The notes beneath the pieces were generated by a model. The model had not been told where the DNA came from, did no database searches, and saw only the letters and a list, made by a program, of their open reading frames with translations. From Paracoccaceae bacterium (lineage in GTDB: Bacteria > Pseudomonadota > Alphaproteobacteria > Rhodobacterales > Rhodobacteraceae), in assembly GCA_027013095.1 (NCBI GenBank), contig JALUYI010000020.1:62001-126000 (forward strand): a stretch of 64,000 bases of DNA, given 5' to 3'. Each line of letters opens with the position of its first letter. Positions within the stretch are counted from its first letter, which is position 1. Shown piece by piece: positions 1-8,401 of this stretch. The position numbers and the translations under genes are program-made.

Positions 1-103
1 CGCGCGGGCCGAAACCGTTTACCCCTGAGCGTCAGAACCACCGCTGCGCGCCATTTCCGTATGCCGTCGTTTACGCCGTCATGCGCCGGCCCGACCTCGG
101 CCC

Positions 104-556
104 TCAGCCCAGCCGCGCCTTGATCTTGGCCCCGGCCTTGCCGAAATCCATCTGGCCGGCGTATTTCCCCTTTAGCGTTGCCATGATCCGCCCCATGTCG
201 CGGATGGTGCTGGCGCCGACCTCGTCAATGGCTGTGGCGATGGCGGCATCAATCTCGGCGTCGCTCAGCTGGCGGGGTAGAAATTCCTCGATCACCGGAA
301 TTTCGGCCCGTTCCTTTTCGGCCAGCTCCAGACGTCCGGCCTGCTCGTAGGTGCTGGCGGATTCCTGACGTTGCTTGATCATCTTGGCCAGAATCGACAG
401 GATCACCTCGTCCGATACACCGCCGTCCTGCCCTTCGCTGCGGGCCGCGATGTCCTTGTCCTTGATTGCAGCGCTGATCAGGCGCAGGGTGGACAGGCGC
501 GCCGCATCCTTGGCTTTCATGGCCTCTTTGAGGCTTGATTTGATTCGTTCGCGCAT
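104..556 (-). CDS. GatB/YqeY domain-containing protein
   Basis: A 150-residue protein of the YqeY family, which resembles the tRNA-binding tail domain of the amidotransferase subunit GatB. Its cellular role is not settled, although a link to tRNA or amidotransferase function is usually inferred from the fold. The sequence is a typical stand-alone YqeY: basic N-terminus (MRERIKSSLKEAMK), a helical middle, the conserved segment PVIEEFLPRQLSD, and a C-terminal MGRIMATLKGKY motif. I chose the ATG at 556 because an AAAGG Shine-Dalgarno lies 8 bases upstream; a TTG two codons earlier is possible. The gene is divergent from carA across about 175 bp. This neighbourhood is common in Rhodobacterales, so nothing here suggests transfer. 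The 103 bases to its left, at the window edge, show no gene. Confidence 0.9.
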   Translation of the reverse strand: MRERIKSSLKEAMKAKDAARLSTLRLISAAIKDKDIAARSEGQDGGVSDEVILSILAKMIKQRQESASTYEQAGRLELAEKERAEIPVIEEFLPRQLSDAEIDAAIATAIDEVGASTIRDMGRIMATLKGKYAGQMDFGKAGAKIKARLG

Positions 557-685
557 CCGCAATGCCTTTCCCGGTTGCCGCCGCCGTTTGAAAGCCTCAC
601 AATACCCTGACTCACGGCCTTAGACAACTGTGACGATTTTGCGCAAAGCTCTGAAATTGCTGGGTTTTGCAAATTTCTTGCGGGG

Positions 686-714
686 TTGACCAAATTCGGC
701 GTTCCCCGTAGTGT
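686..714 (+). promoter_or_regulatory. Candidate carA promoter
   Basis: TTGACC (686-691), a 17-base spacer and TAGTGT (709-714) form a plausible sigma70-type promoter. It would start transcription about 12 bases before the carA ATG at 733, giving a very short leader with no obvious Shine-Dalgarno. The -10 is weak. Inference from sequence only. Confidence 0.4.
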
Positions 715-732
715 CGCGCCAATTCAGCCGCC

Positions 733-1944
733 ATGAGCCCGCCGATGTCCCCTGTCTCAAAATCCGTGAAATCCGTTACGAAACCAACGGCTTGTGTTGT
801 TCTGGCCGATGGAACGGTGTTCTATGGTCAGGGCTTTGGCGCCACCGGAACGGCCGAGGCCGAGCTTTGCTTTAATACCGCGATGACCGGCTATCAGGAG
901 ATCATGACCGACCCCTCCTATGCCGGGCAGGTGGTGACCTTTACATTTCCGCATATCGGCAATACCGGCACGACCCCCGAGGATGACGAAGCCGCGCGGC
1001 CCGTGGCGCGGGGCATGATCGTCAAATGGTCCCCCGGTGAGCCCTCGAACTGGCGCGCGGTTCAGCCGCTGTCGGACTGGCTGCACCAGAACGGGCGCAT
1101 CGGTGTTGGCGGCGTCGATACCCGCCGCCTGACCCGCGCCATCCGCCAGCAGGGGGCGCCGCATGTAGCGCTGGCCTTTGACCCTGAGGGGGATTTCGAT
1201 CTGGCGGCGCTGGTGGCGCGCGCCCGTGCCTTTGGTGGCCTCGAAGGGCTGGATCTGGCGCGCGAGGTGACTTGCCGCCAGTCCTATCGCTGGGACGAAA
1301 TGCGCTGGGCGTGGCCCAAGGGCTATAGCCGCCGCAGTGCTCCGGGGCACAAGGTGGTGGCGATTGACTATGGCGCCAAGCGCAATATCCTGCGCTGTCT
1401 CGCGTCGGCGGGTTGCGATGTCACCGTTCTGCCTGCCACCGCCAGCGCCGACGAGGTTCTGGCGCATCACCCCGAGGGGGTGTTCCTGTCCAACGGTCCC
1501 GGCGATCCGGCGGCCACCGGTGCCTATGCGGTGCCGATGATCCAGGAATTGCTGCGCCACGAGGATCTGCCGATTTTCGGCATCTGCCTTGGCCACCAGA
1601 TGCTGGCGCTGGCGCTGGGCGGGCGGACGCTGAAGATGAACCACGGCCACCACGGCGCCAACCACCCGGTGAAAGAGATCGAAACCGGCAAGGTCGAGAT
1701 CACCTCGATGAACCACGGCTTTGCGGTGGATGCGGACAGCCTGCCGACGGGGGTGACCGAGACCCATGTGTCGCTGTTTGACGGCTCGAACTGCGGCATC
1801 CGCCTTGAGGGGCGGCCGGTGTTTTCAGTGCAGCAACACCCCGAGGCCAGCCCCGGACCACAGGACAGCACCTATCTGTTCACCCGTTTTGTTGCGTTGA
1901 TGAAACAACGTGAACGGGTAAGTAAAGCATCTATAGACCGTTAA
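733..1944 (+). CDS. carA: Carbamoyl-phosphate synthase small (glutaminase) subunit
   Basis: Hydrolyses glutamine and channels ammonia to CarB to make carbamoyl phosphate for arginine and pyrimidine synthesis. The 403-residue length fits the family. The N-terminal CarA domain carries the segment FNTAMTGYQEIMTDPSY, and the C-terminal class I glutamine amidotransferase domain carries the nucleophile in GICLGHQ (Cys285) and the HPEASPGP motif with the catalytic His and Glu. All catalytic residues look intact. The first 15 residues are Ser/Lys/Val-rich and poorly conserved, so the true start could lie slightly downstream of 733. carB is not in the window. The pyrimidine genes pyrE and pyrC lie 26 kb away on the other strand, so there is no local operon. 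Confidence 0.97.
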   Translation: MSPPMSPVSKSVKSVTKPTACVVLADGTVFYGQGFGATGTAEAELCFNTAMTGYQEIMTDPSYAGQVVTFTFPHIGNTGTTPEDDEAARPVARGMIVKWSPGEPSNWRAVQPLSDWLHQNGRIGVGGVDTRRLTRAIRQQGAPHVALAFDPEGDFDLAALVARARAFGGLEGLDLAREVTCRQSYRWDEMRWAWPKGYSRRSAPGHKVVAIDYGAKRNILRCLASAGCDVTVLPATASADEVLAHHPEGVFLSNGPGDPAATGAYAVPMIQELLRHEDLPIFGICLGHQMLALALGGRTLKMNHGHHGANHPVKEIETGKVEITSMNHGFAVDADSLPTGVTETHVSLFDGSNCGIRLEGRPVFSVQQHPEASPGPQDSTYLFTRFVALMKQRERVSKASIDR

Positions 1945-2003
1945 TGGTGCGTTAACTTTCCTTCGTCATTGCTAAAGCCGAGTGTTCTCAACCCGGTGTG
2001 CCA

Positions 2004-3905
2004 ATGAGCGTCCATGCCCTGAAATTCCGCGATCCGCCGCGCTGGTCCGAGGGCCGCTTGCAGGGCGACGGGTTGGGACCGACGCTGCGGCTGGGGCAGA
2101 TCCTCTGCATCCGGGACAAGCTGTCGCCACACGACCTGATCCGTGCTCTGGCGACGCAGGCGCGCGAAAACGTGCCCCTCGGGGCCATTCTCAGGGTCAG
2201 CGGTCTGGTCTCGGAACGCGATCTGCTTGACGCGCTCTCGCAACAGGCGGGCCTGCCGATCCTCGATCTCGACCATTTCCCGCCCGAGGCGGAGGTCCTG
2301 CAGCAGGTCTCGCCGCTGTTGTGCCTGAAATTCACCGCTCTGCCGGTGCGCCGCCACCGCGACGGAATCCTTGTCGTGCTGTCCAACCCCTCGGTCATCT
2401 CTGATCTGGTCAAGGCCCTTCCCGACACGATTGGCCCGCTCTATTTCGCGCTGGCCTCCGATGCGATGATCGAGCGCCACATCGCCGCGCAGTTTGCCCG
2501 TGACCTGTCGCGGCGCGCCGATCTGAAATGCCCGACGCAATACTCGTGCCGGGACTGGGCGCGCCCGGTGGGACGGCGCACGCTGGTTGCCGCGGTGCTG
2601 GCGACGGTCTCGGTGGTTCTGACTTTTCCCATTGCCGCCATGTGGATGCTTTACGGCTGGATCATGCTGAACCTTGCCGCGATGGGGCTGCTGCGCCTGA
2701 CCGCACTGGTGCAGCGCGTGGCCGAGATCGCACAGCGGAGCCCTCGCGCGCCCATGCCGACAAAGGGCGGGCGCTCGCCCAAGGTCACGGTTCTGGTGCC
2801 GGTGTTCAAGGAAGACGCCGTTCTTGCGCGCCTGATCCGTCGCCTTTCCGCGATCACCTATCCCAAGGAGCTTTTGGATATTTGTCTGGTGCTGGAGGAG
2901 GGCGACGAGCAGACCCACGCGGCGCTGGCCAAGATCGACCTGCCGCTGTGGATGCGGGCAGTGACGGCGCCGAAGTCGGGGATCAAGACCAAACCCCGGG
3001 CGATGAATTACGCGCTGGATTTCTGCCATGGCGAGATCATCGGCATTTACGACGCCGAGGACGCGCCGGAGCCGGACCAAATCGACCGGATCGTGCGTAA
3101 ATTCAGCGAAAGCGGCCCCGAGGTTGCCTGCGTGCAGGCCTATCTCGACTATTACAACCCGCATGAAAACTGGCTGTCGCGCTGCTTTACCATCGAATAC
3201 GCGATCTGGTTTCGGGTGATCCTGCAAGCGGTCGAGCATCTGCGCCTGCCGGTGCCGCTGGGGGGGACCAGCGTATTTTTTCGCCGCGAGGCGCTGGAAC
3301 GGCTGGGGGGCTGGGATGCCCATAATGTGACCGAGGATGCCGACCTCGGGATGCGGCTGGCCCGGCTGGGCTATCGCTGTGCGTTCGAGCCCTCGACCAC
3401 CCACGAAGAGGCGAACTGCCACGCGCTGCCGTGGGTCAAACAGCGCTCACGCTGGCTCAAGGGCTACGCGATGACCTGGATCACCCACATGCGCCACCCG
3501 CTGACCCTCTGGCGCGAAATGGGGGCCAAGGGATTTCTGACCTTTCAGGTTATCCTTCTGGGAACGCTGTCGAATTTCCTGCTGGCCCCGGCGATCTGGT
3601 CGTTCTGGCTGGTCGGTTTTGGCTATACGCCGTTCATTTACACGCTGCTGCCCGGGGCCGCTTGGCGGCTGCTGGGGGTGATGTTTGTCAGCGCTGAATC
3701 GATCCAGCTGGTGCTGGGATTGCTGGCCACCTCGGCCACCGGGCACAAGGGGTTGAAACTCTGGGTGCCAACGATGATGTTCTATTGGCCGCTCGGCTCA
3801 TTGGCGGCCTTCAAGGCGATCTACGAGGTTCTGACGGCGCCATTTTACTGGGACAAGACGCGCCACGGTGTCAGTAAGGCCACCCCGCCCGAGGACGCCG
3901 CCTGA
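2004..3905 (+). CDS. Membrane glycosyltransferase (GT2) with N-terminal MshEN/GspE_N-like domain
   Basis: A 633-residue inner-membrane processive-type glycosyltransferase fused to a putative cyclic-di-GMP sensor. Residues about 28-88 carry two tandem copies of the MshEN signature (RLGQIL...L..AL..Q, then LGAIL..SG...E.DLL.AL.QQ), known from MshE-type ATPases and from the N4 receptor enzyme NfrB. Two or three helices follow (about 193-235). The GT2 catalytic domain starts near residue 259 (VTVLVPVFKED) and shows DAED (about 350), TEDAD (about 443) and QRSRW (about 480), the D,D,D,QxxRW pattern of cellulose/chitin-synthase-like enzymes. A C-terminal membrane region closes the protein. The donor and product are unknown. 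The ATG at 2004 is preferred over GTG 1998. No polysaccharide operon surrounds it, so the gene appears to be an orphan. A secreted polysaccharide switched on by c-di-GMP is an inference. Confidence 0.85.
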   Translation: MSVHALKFRDPPRWSEGRLQGDGLGPTLRLGQILCIRDKLSPHDLIRALATQARENVPLGAILRVSGLVSERDLLDALSQQAGLPILDLDHFPPEAEVLQQVSPLLCLKFTALPVRRHRDGILVVLSNPSVISDLVKALPDTIGPLYFALASDAMIERHIAAQFARDLSRRADLKCPTQYSCRDWARPVGRRTLVAAVLATVSVVLTFPIAAMWMLYGWIMLNLAAMGLLRLTALVQRVAEIAQRSPRAPMPTKGGRSPKVTVLVPVFKEDAVLARLIRRLSAITYPKELLDICLVLEEGDEQTHAALAKIDLPLWMRAVTAPKSGIKTKPRAMNYALDFCHGEIIGIYDAEDAPEPDQIDRIVRKFSESGPEVACVQAYLDYYNPHENWLSRCFTIEYAIWFRVILQAVEHLRLPVPLGGTSVFFRREALERLGGWDAHNVTEDADLGMRLARLGYRCAFEPSTTHEEANCHALPWVKQRSRWLKGYAMTWITHMRHPLTLWREMGAKGFLTFQVILLGTLSNFLLAPAIWSFWLVGFGYTPFIYTLLPGAAWRLLGVMFVSAESIQLVLGLLATSATGHKGLKLWVPTMMFYWPLGSLAAFKAIYEVLTAPFYWDKTRHGVSKATPPEDAA

Positions 3906-4002
3906 CGATTCGACAAATGATCGAGACACGCGCATCACCAAAAATTCGAGAGGATTAAAGGCGCTGCAGGGTTTTGGCGATTCAGTCTTTTGTCGAAATG
4001 CT

Positions 4003-4668
4003 TTAGCGCTCGGGGCCCTCATGCGTGCCAATCTCGCCGGCGTCGATCTTCAGACGGGTCTCAAAGGCGTAGGACAGGTGCTTTTTCAGCGCTTCCGACG
4101 CCTCGGCTCCACGCCCCTCCGAGATCGCCGTGACGATGGCCTTGTGTTCGTTCAGGGCCTGCACCCCGCGCCCGTCCGCAGCCAGCGAGGTCGTCGCCAG
4201 CAGCGCCATCGAGCGGTGCACCAGCTCCAGTTGGTCGATCAGATAGCGGTTGTGGCTGGCCAGATGCAGCTGCTTGTGAAAGCGCCGGTTGGCTTGTGCC
4301 AGCTTGCCGGGATCATCCACCAGCCCCAGATCGTGCTCGACCATGCCCACCAACACCCGCACCTCTTCGGGGGTGGCGTGCTGCGCGGCCAGACGGGCGG
4401 CCAGCCCCTCCAGCTCGGCGCGCACGATATAAAGGTCGGCCAGTTGCCCGTGGTCCAGAGAGGCAACGATCAGGCTGCGCCCGGTGCGGGTCAGCATCGA
4501 CTGGGTTTCCAGGCGTTGCAAGGCCTCGCGGATTGGCGTGCGGGACATGCCGAAACGCTCGGCCAGATCGCTTTCCACCAGACGGTCTCCGGGCGCATAT
4601 ACCCCGGTATCGATCGCCTCCAGAATCAGATCATAGGCGTCCTTTTGTGCCTCTTTCGTGCTGGCCAT
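4003..4668 (-). CDS. GntR family transcriptional regulator, FCD (FadR) subfamily
   Basis: A 221-residue repressor-type regulator. The N-terminal winged helix-turn-helix (DLAERFGMSRTPIREALQRLE, about residues 38-58) is followed by an all-helical FCD effector domain with the His-containing stretch FHKQLHLASHN, expected to bind a metal and a small carboxylate. The start at 4668 is fixed by GGAGG seven bases upstream; a longer upstream start has no ribosome site. The control region between it and the divergent nucleotidase gene contains a TTGT-TC-ACAA palindrome of the kind FadR-family proteins bind, so autoregulation is likely. The effector and regulon cannot be read from sequence. Confidence 0.9.
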   Translation of the reverse strand: MASTKEAQKDAYDLILEAIDTGVYAPGDRLVESDLAERFGMSRTPIREALQRLETQSMLTRTGRSLIVASLDHGQLADLYIVRAELEGLAARLAAQHATPEEVRVLVGMVEHDLGLVDDPGKLAQANRRFHKQLHLASHNRYLIDQLELVHRSMALLATTSLAADGRGVQALNEHKAIVTAISEGRGAEASEALKKHLSYAFETRLKIDAGEIGTHEGPER

Positions 4669-4679
4669 CACTGCCTCCG

Positions 4680-4724
4680 TATACCATTGTTCACAAGGTA
4701 TAGCCAGAGCACCCCCGCGATCAA
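4680..4724 (-). promoter_or_regulatory. Promoter and operator of the GntR/FCD gene
   Basis: On the minus strand TTGATC (4724-4719), a 16-base spacer and TATACC (4702-4697) form a promoter. Just downstream is TTGTTCACAA (4687-4696), matching the FadR-family TNGT...ACNA pattern, and it is flanked by the inverted hexamers TATACC (4680-4685) and GGTATA (4697-4702). The layout would let the repressor block its own promoter. Confidence 0.5.
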
Positions 4725-4757
4725 GCCATTGCACCTGCGACATTGACGGAATAGGGC

Positions 4758-5423
4758 ATGGTCATGCTGAACCGATCCTTTTCTCATGTGCGGGTCTGGG
4801 TCTTTGATCTGGACAACACGCTTTACCCGCCCTCGGCCAATCTGTTTGCCGAGATCGAAGTCAGGATGACGCGTTATGTCATGCAGGCGCTTGGCGTCGA
4901 TCGGCCCCGCGCCGATCTCCTGCGCCGGGACTATTGGCGGCGCTACGGCACGACGCTGGCGGGACTGATGCGCGAGCATGGCGTTTCGCCGGGCCCCTAT
5001 CTGGATGAGGTCCACGATATCGACCTGAGCGGGCTCAGGCCCGATCCCGCCCTTGCTCAGGCGATCCGGGATTTGCCGGGGCGCAAGATCGTCTATACCA
5101 ACGGCCCGCGCAGCCACGCCCAGCGCGTCACCGCCGCGCGCGGTCTTGGCGGGGTGTTCGATGCGCTCTACGGGGTTGAAGAGGCCAATTTCCTGCCCAA
5201 GCCCGAGCGCGCCGCCTTTCAGCGGATTTTTGCGCTGGACGGCCTGCAACCGGCGACGGCGGCGATGTTCGAGGATGACTCGCGCAACCTTCTGATCCCG
5301 CATGAAATGGGCATGAAGACTGTTCATGTCAGCGCCCGCCCGCCGACGCAGGATGCGCATGTGCATCACCACACCAGCGATCTTGCCGCTTTTCTGGGCC
5401 ATCTGGCGCCGGTGCGTCCCTGA
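4758..5423 (+). CDS. HAD-family pyrimidine 5'-nucleotidase
   Basis: A 221-residue haloacid-dehalogenase-fold phosphatase of the pyrimidine 5'-nucleotidase (SDT1/PPM-like) group, predicted to dephosphorylate UMP/CMP-type nucleotides in the cytoplasm. Motif I is FDLDNTLYP (Asp17 nucleophile, Asp19 acid/base), motif II is the T in KIVYTNGPRSH, motif III is the Lys in NFLPKPE, and motif IV is MFEDDSRNL. The cap is the helical type. All catalytic residues are present. The start ATG 4758 has only a weak upstream ribosome site; ATG 4764 is an alternative. The gene is divergent from the GntR regulator, but no shared pathway is evident. Phosphatase class is secure; exact substrate is inferred. Confidence 0.85.
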   Translation: MVMLNRSFSHVRVWVFDLDNTLYPPSANLFAEIEVRMTRYVMQALGVDRPRADLLRRDYWRRYGTTLAGLMREHGVSPGPYLDEVHDIDLSGLRPDPALAQAIRDLPGRKIVYTNGPRSHAQRVTAARGLGGVFDALYGVEEANFLPKPERAAFQRIFALDGLQPATAAMFEDDSRNLLIPHEMGMKTVHVSARPPTQDAHVHHHTSDLAAFLGHLAPVRP

Positions 5424-5502
5424 TCTCAAAAAACCTGCCGTTTGGCGGGAAATATGCCCGTCCGGCCTGTTGCGCGCACCCGTTTCACGTTAGGATAGCC
5501 GC

Positions 5503-6702
5503 ATGAGCCTGTTGAAAACCGATATTCTGATTTCCGGCGGCGGCGTTGCCGGGTTGACTGCGGCGGCGGCCTTTGGGACCGCGGGGTTTCAGGTGGTTTG
5601 CGTCGATCCCGCACCGCCGGTCACGCAGCCGGATGCGGCGGGCTCGGACCTCAGGACCACGGCGTTTCTGCAGCCCTCGCGCCGACTGCTTGCGCGCGCC
5701 GGTCTGTGGGATGCGCTTGCCCCGCACGCCGCCGCGCTTGAGATCATGCGCATCGTGGACGCCGGAGGCAACAGCGCCACGGCGCGGGACATCGCCGATT
5801 TCAACGCCGCGGAATTGTCCGATGAGCCTTTTGGCTGGAACCTGCCGAACTGGTTGCTCCGGCGCGAGATGCTGGCGCGTCTGGCGGCGCTTGAGACGGT
5901 TCGTTTTCTGCCGGGAATCGCCACCGGGCAGGTGATCACCCGCGAGGGCGACGCACGGGTTCTGCTGTCGGATGGGCGTATGGCGGTGGCCCGGCTTCTG
6001 ATTGCGGCAGATGGGCGAAACTCCAACATCCGGCGGCAGTTGGGGATTGGTGTGCGCACCTGGCGTTATGGACAAAAGGCGCTGGTCTTTGCGGTTGGGC
6101 ATCCGGTGCCGCACCAGAATGTCTCGACCGAAATTCACCGCACCGGTGGGCCGTTTACGCTGGTGCCGCTTCCCGATCTTGACGGCCAGCCCCGCTCGGC
6201 GGTGGTGTGGATGGAGCGTGGGCCGCGGATCAAGGCGCTGCAGGCGCTACCGCAAGAGGCCTTTGAGGCCGAGATTTTCCAGCGTTCCGCCGGTCTTTTC
6301 GGGCCGATGCGCCTGCTCAGCCGCCGCGATGTCTGGCCGATTATCAGCCAACACGCCCAATCATTGACCGCTCAGCGTACCGCCTTGATCGCCGAAGCCG
6401 CCCATGTGGTCCCGCCGATCGGCGCGCAGGGTCTGAACATGAGCCTTGCAGACATGACCTGCCTTCTGGATCTGGCCCAAGAGTCTCCGGCGACATTGGG
6501 CAGTGCTGCCATGCTGGAGAAATTCCAGCGCGGGAGGATGCGCGACATTCGCACCCGCGTTGCCGGGATTGACCTGCTCAACCGCGCCTCGATGGCTGAA
6601 AACCCGATGCTGCGCGACCTGCGCCGCTATGGGTTGAAGACGCTGCACGACGTCGCCCCCCTACGCAAGACCATAATGCGCGCGGGGCTGGGCGCGACCT
6701 GA
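5503..6702 (+). CDS. UbiH/UbiF-type FAD-dependent monooxygenase
   Basis: A 399-residue flavin hydroxylase of the UbiH/UbiF/Coq6 family, expected to hydroxylate the ring of a polyprenylated ubiquinone precursor at the inner membrane. The N-terminal ADP-binding fold ISGGGVAGLTAAAAF begins near residue 9. The second FAD segment AADGRNSNIR lies near residue 167, and the C-terminal FAD motif reads AEAAHVVPPIGAQGLNMSL, where the family's usual GDAAH Asp is Glu. Which ring position it modifies cannot be told: alphaproteobacterial paralogues UbiH, UbiF and UbiL are hard to separate by eye. It ends 41 bases from the convergent aminotransferase gene. Confidence 0.88.
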   Translation: MSLLKTDILISGGGVAGLTAAAAFGTAGFQVVCVDPAPPVTQPDAAGSDLRTTAFLQPSRRLLARAGLWDALAPHAAALEIMRIVDAGGNSATARDIADFNAAELSDEPFGWNLPNWLLRREMLARLAALETVRFLPGIATGQVITREGDARVLLSDGRMAVARLLIAADGRNSNIRRQLGIGVRTWRYGQKALVFAVGHPVPHQNVSTEIHRTGGPFTLVPLPDLDGQPRSAVVWMERGPRIKALQALPQEAFEAEIFQRSAGLFGPMRLLSRRDVWPIISQHAQSLTAQRTALIAEAAHVVPPIGAQGLNMSLADMTCLLDLAQESPATLGSAAMLEKFQRGRMRDIRTRVAGIDLLNRASMAENPMLRDLRRYGLKTLHDVAPLRKTIMRAGLGAT

Positions 6703-6743
6703 ACGTCAACCGTCCCGCCCGCGCTGTCCCGCCCGCTCAGCGC

Positions 6744-7871
6744 TCAGAGCGCCGCGTCCAGCGCTGCCTTGATCCGCGCTACCGTGCCCGGCACGTCCTT
6801 CAGCTTGTCCAGCCCGAACAACCCCAGTCGAAAGCTGCTGTAGCTGGCCGGCTCATCGCACATCAACGGCACTCCGGCGGCGATCTGCACCCCGGCCGCG
6901 GCGAATTTGCTGCCGTTCTGCACCCCCGGATCGTTGGTATAGCTGACCACCACCCCCGGCGCGCCAAACCCCTCGGCGGCCACCGATTTCAGGCCGCGTT
7001 CGGCAAGCAGGGCGCGTACGCTCCGGCCCAGCTCCCATTGCGCGGCGCGGGCGTTTTCAAACCCCCAGTCGCGGGTTTCTTGCATGACGTCACGCAAATG
7101 TTTCAACGCATCGGTCGGCATCGTGGCGTGATAGGCGTGTCCGCCGGCCTCATAGGCCTGCATGATCGACAGCCATTTCTTCAGATCCAGCGCAAAGCTG
7201 CTGGACTGACGCGCCTCCACGCGTGCCTTTGCCGCGTCGTTCAGCATCACCATCCCGGCCGAGGGCGAGGCGCTCCAGCCCTTTTGCGGCGCCGAGATCA
7301 GGACATCGACCCCGACCGCCTTCATGTCCACCCAGGCGGCGCCCGAGGCAATGCAGTCCAGCACGAACAGGCCACCCGCCGCGTGTGTCGCCTCGGCCAC
7401 CGTCTGCAGGTAATCGTCCGGCAGGATCATGCCGCTGGCGGTCTCAACATGTGGGGCGAACACCACCGCCGGCGCCTCTGCGTGGATGCGCGTCGCGACC
7501 TCGCCAATCGGTGCCGGGGCAAAGGGTGCCTCTGGCTCGTTTCCGCTCTGCCGGGCCATCAGGACCTCGTGACTGGCGGGAATGGCGCCGGCGTCAAAGA
7601 TCTGGCTCCAGCGATACGAGAAAAAACCGTTGCGGATCACCAGCGCCTTTTCGCCGCCGACCAGTTGGCGCGCCACCGATTCCATCGCATAGGTGCCGCC
7701 GCCGGGAACCAGCGCCACCGCATCGGCGTTGTAAACCTCTTTCAGGATTGTCGAGATGTCGCGCATCACCTCCTGAAAGCGCCGGGACATGTGGTTCAGC
7801 GAACGGTCGGTGAACACAACCGAGAATTCCTGCAGACCATCCGGGTCGATATCGGGCAACAATGCGGGCAT
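6744..7871 (-). CDS. Class V aminotransferase (alanine-glyoxylate/serine-pyruvate type)
   Basis: A 375-residue PLP-dependent enzyme of fold type I, class V. Residues 46-70 contain the glycine-rich PGGGTYAMES segment that holds the cofactor phosphate, and Lys197 in SAPQKGWS is the predicted Schiff-base lysine. The preceding FVLDCIASGAAW carries the Asp that contacts the pyridine nitrogen. The family converts small amino-donor/keto-acid pairs such as alanine plus glyoxylate; exact substrates are not readable. The start at 7871 has AAAGGA nine bases upstream. It lies 68 bases downstream of two same-strand Lrp/AsnC genes, so amino-acid-responsive co-transcription is plausible but not shown. Confidence 0.88.
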   Translation of the reverse strand: MPALLPDIDPDGLQEFSVVFTDRSLNHMSRRFQEVMRDISTILKEVYNADAVALVPGGGTYAMESVARQLVGGEKALVIRNGFFSYRWSQIFDAGAIPASHEVLMARQSGNEPEAPFAPAPIGEVATRIHAEAPAVVFAPHVETASGMILPDDYLQTVAEATHAAGGLFVLDCIASGAAWVDMKAVGVDVLISAPQKGWSASPSAGMVMLNDAAKARVEARQSSSFALDLKKWLSIMQAYEAGGHAYHATMPTDALKHLRDVMQETRDWGFENARAAQWELGRSVRALLAERGLKSVAAEGFGAPGVVVSYTNDPGVQNGSKFAAAGVQIAAGVPLMCDEPASYSSFRLGLFGLDKLKDVPGTVARIKAALDAAL

Positions 7872-7939
7872 GGGGCATCCTTTCAACTGACAGGTTTGCT
7901 CCCTGCATAGGACGCTCGTGGCGCGCAGGCAAGACGCGT

Positions 7940-8401
7940 TCAGACGCCGATCGGTCCGGGGCGGCGCTCTTCGCTCAACAACACGTTGCTTTCAACATCG
8001 CCAACCCCCGGCAGAGGCATGATCCGACGGCGCAGAACGCGCTCGAAATCCGGCAGATCGCGGGCCACGACCCGCAGGCGGTAATCATAGCGTCCCAAGA
8101 CATGCTGCACCAGTTGCACTTCGGGGATGGCCGAGACGGCACGCTCGAAATCGTCCAGACTGACATGCCCGCGCCCGGCCAGCTTGACGCCCAGAAACAC
8201 CGTTACGCCAAACCCCAGCGCTGCCTTGTTCAGCCGCACCTTGCGGGCGCGCAAAACCCCCGCTTCCTCCAGTCGCCGCACCCGCCGCCACGTGGCCGGC
8301 TGCGACAGACCCAGCGCCCGCCCCAACGCTCCAGCACTGGCGCGCCCGTCCAATTGCAGGGCCGCCAGGAGGCGCCGGTCAAGATCGTCCAGATCGGTCA
8401 C
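7940..8401 (-). CDS. Lrp/AsnC family transcriptional regulator (second of a pair)
   Basis: A 153-residue Lrp/AsnC protein: N-terminal helix-turn-helix (ASAGALGRALGLSQPATWRRVRRLEEAG, residues about 20-47, in two overlapping blocks) and C-terminal RAM/AsnC ligand-binding domain with the characteristic VQLVQHVLGRYDYRLRV strand pair. Its ATG overlaps the stop of the upstream paralogue by four bases (ATGA), implying translational coupling and probably a hetero-oligomer or paired function. The second recognition helix contains an unusual Trp (QPATWRRV). It is same-strand with the downstream aminotransferase. The ligand is unknown but probably an amino acid. Confidence 0.9.
   Translation of the reverse strand: MTDLDDLDRRLLAALQLDGRASAGALGRALGLSQPATWRRVRRLEEAGVLRARKVRLNKAALGFGVTVFLGVKLAGRGHVSLDDFERAVSAIPEVQLVQHVLGRYDYRLRVVARDLPDFERVLRRRIMPLPGVGDVESNVLLSEERRPGPIGV

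Noticed and set aside
1941-3422. Minus-strand open frame of 493 codons opposite the glycosyltransferase
   Set aside because: Antisense shadow; the plus strand has the GT2 catalytic motifs.
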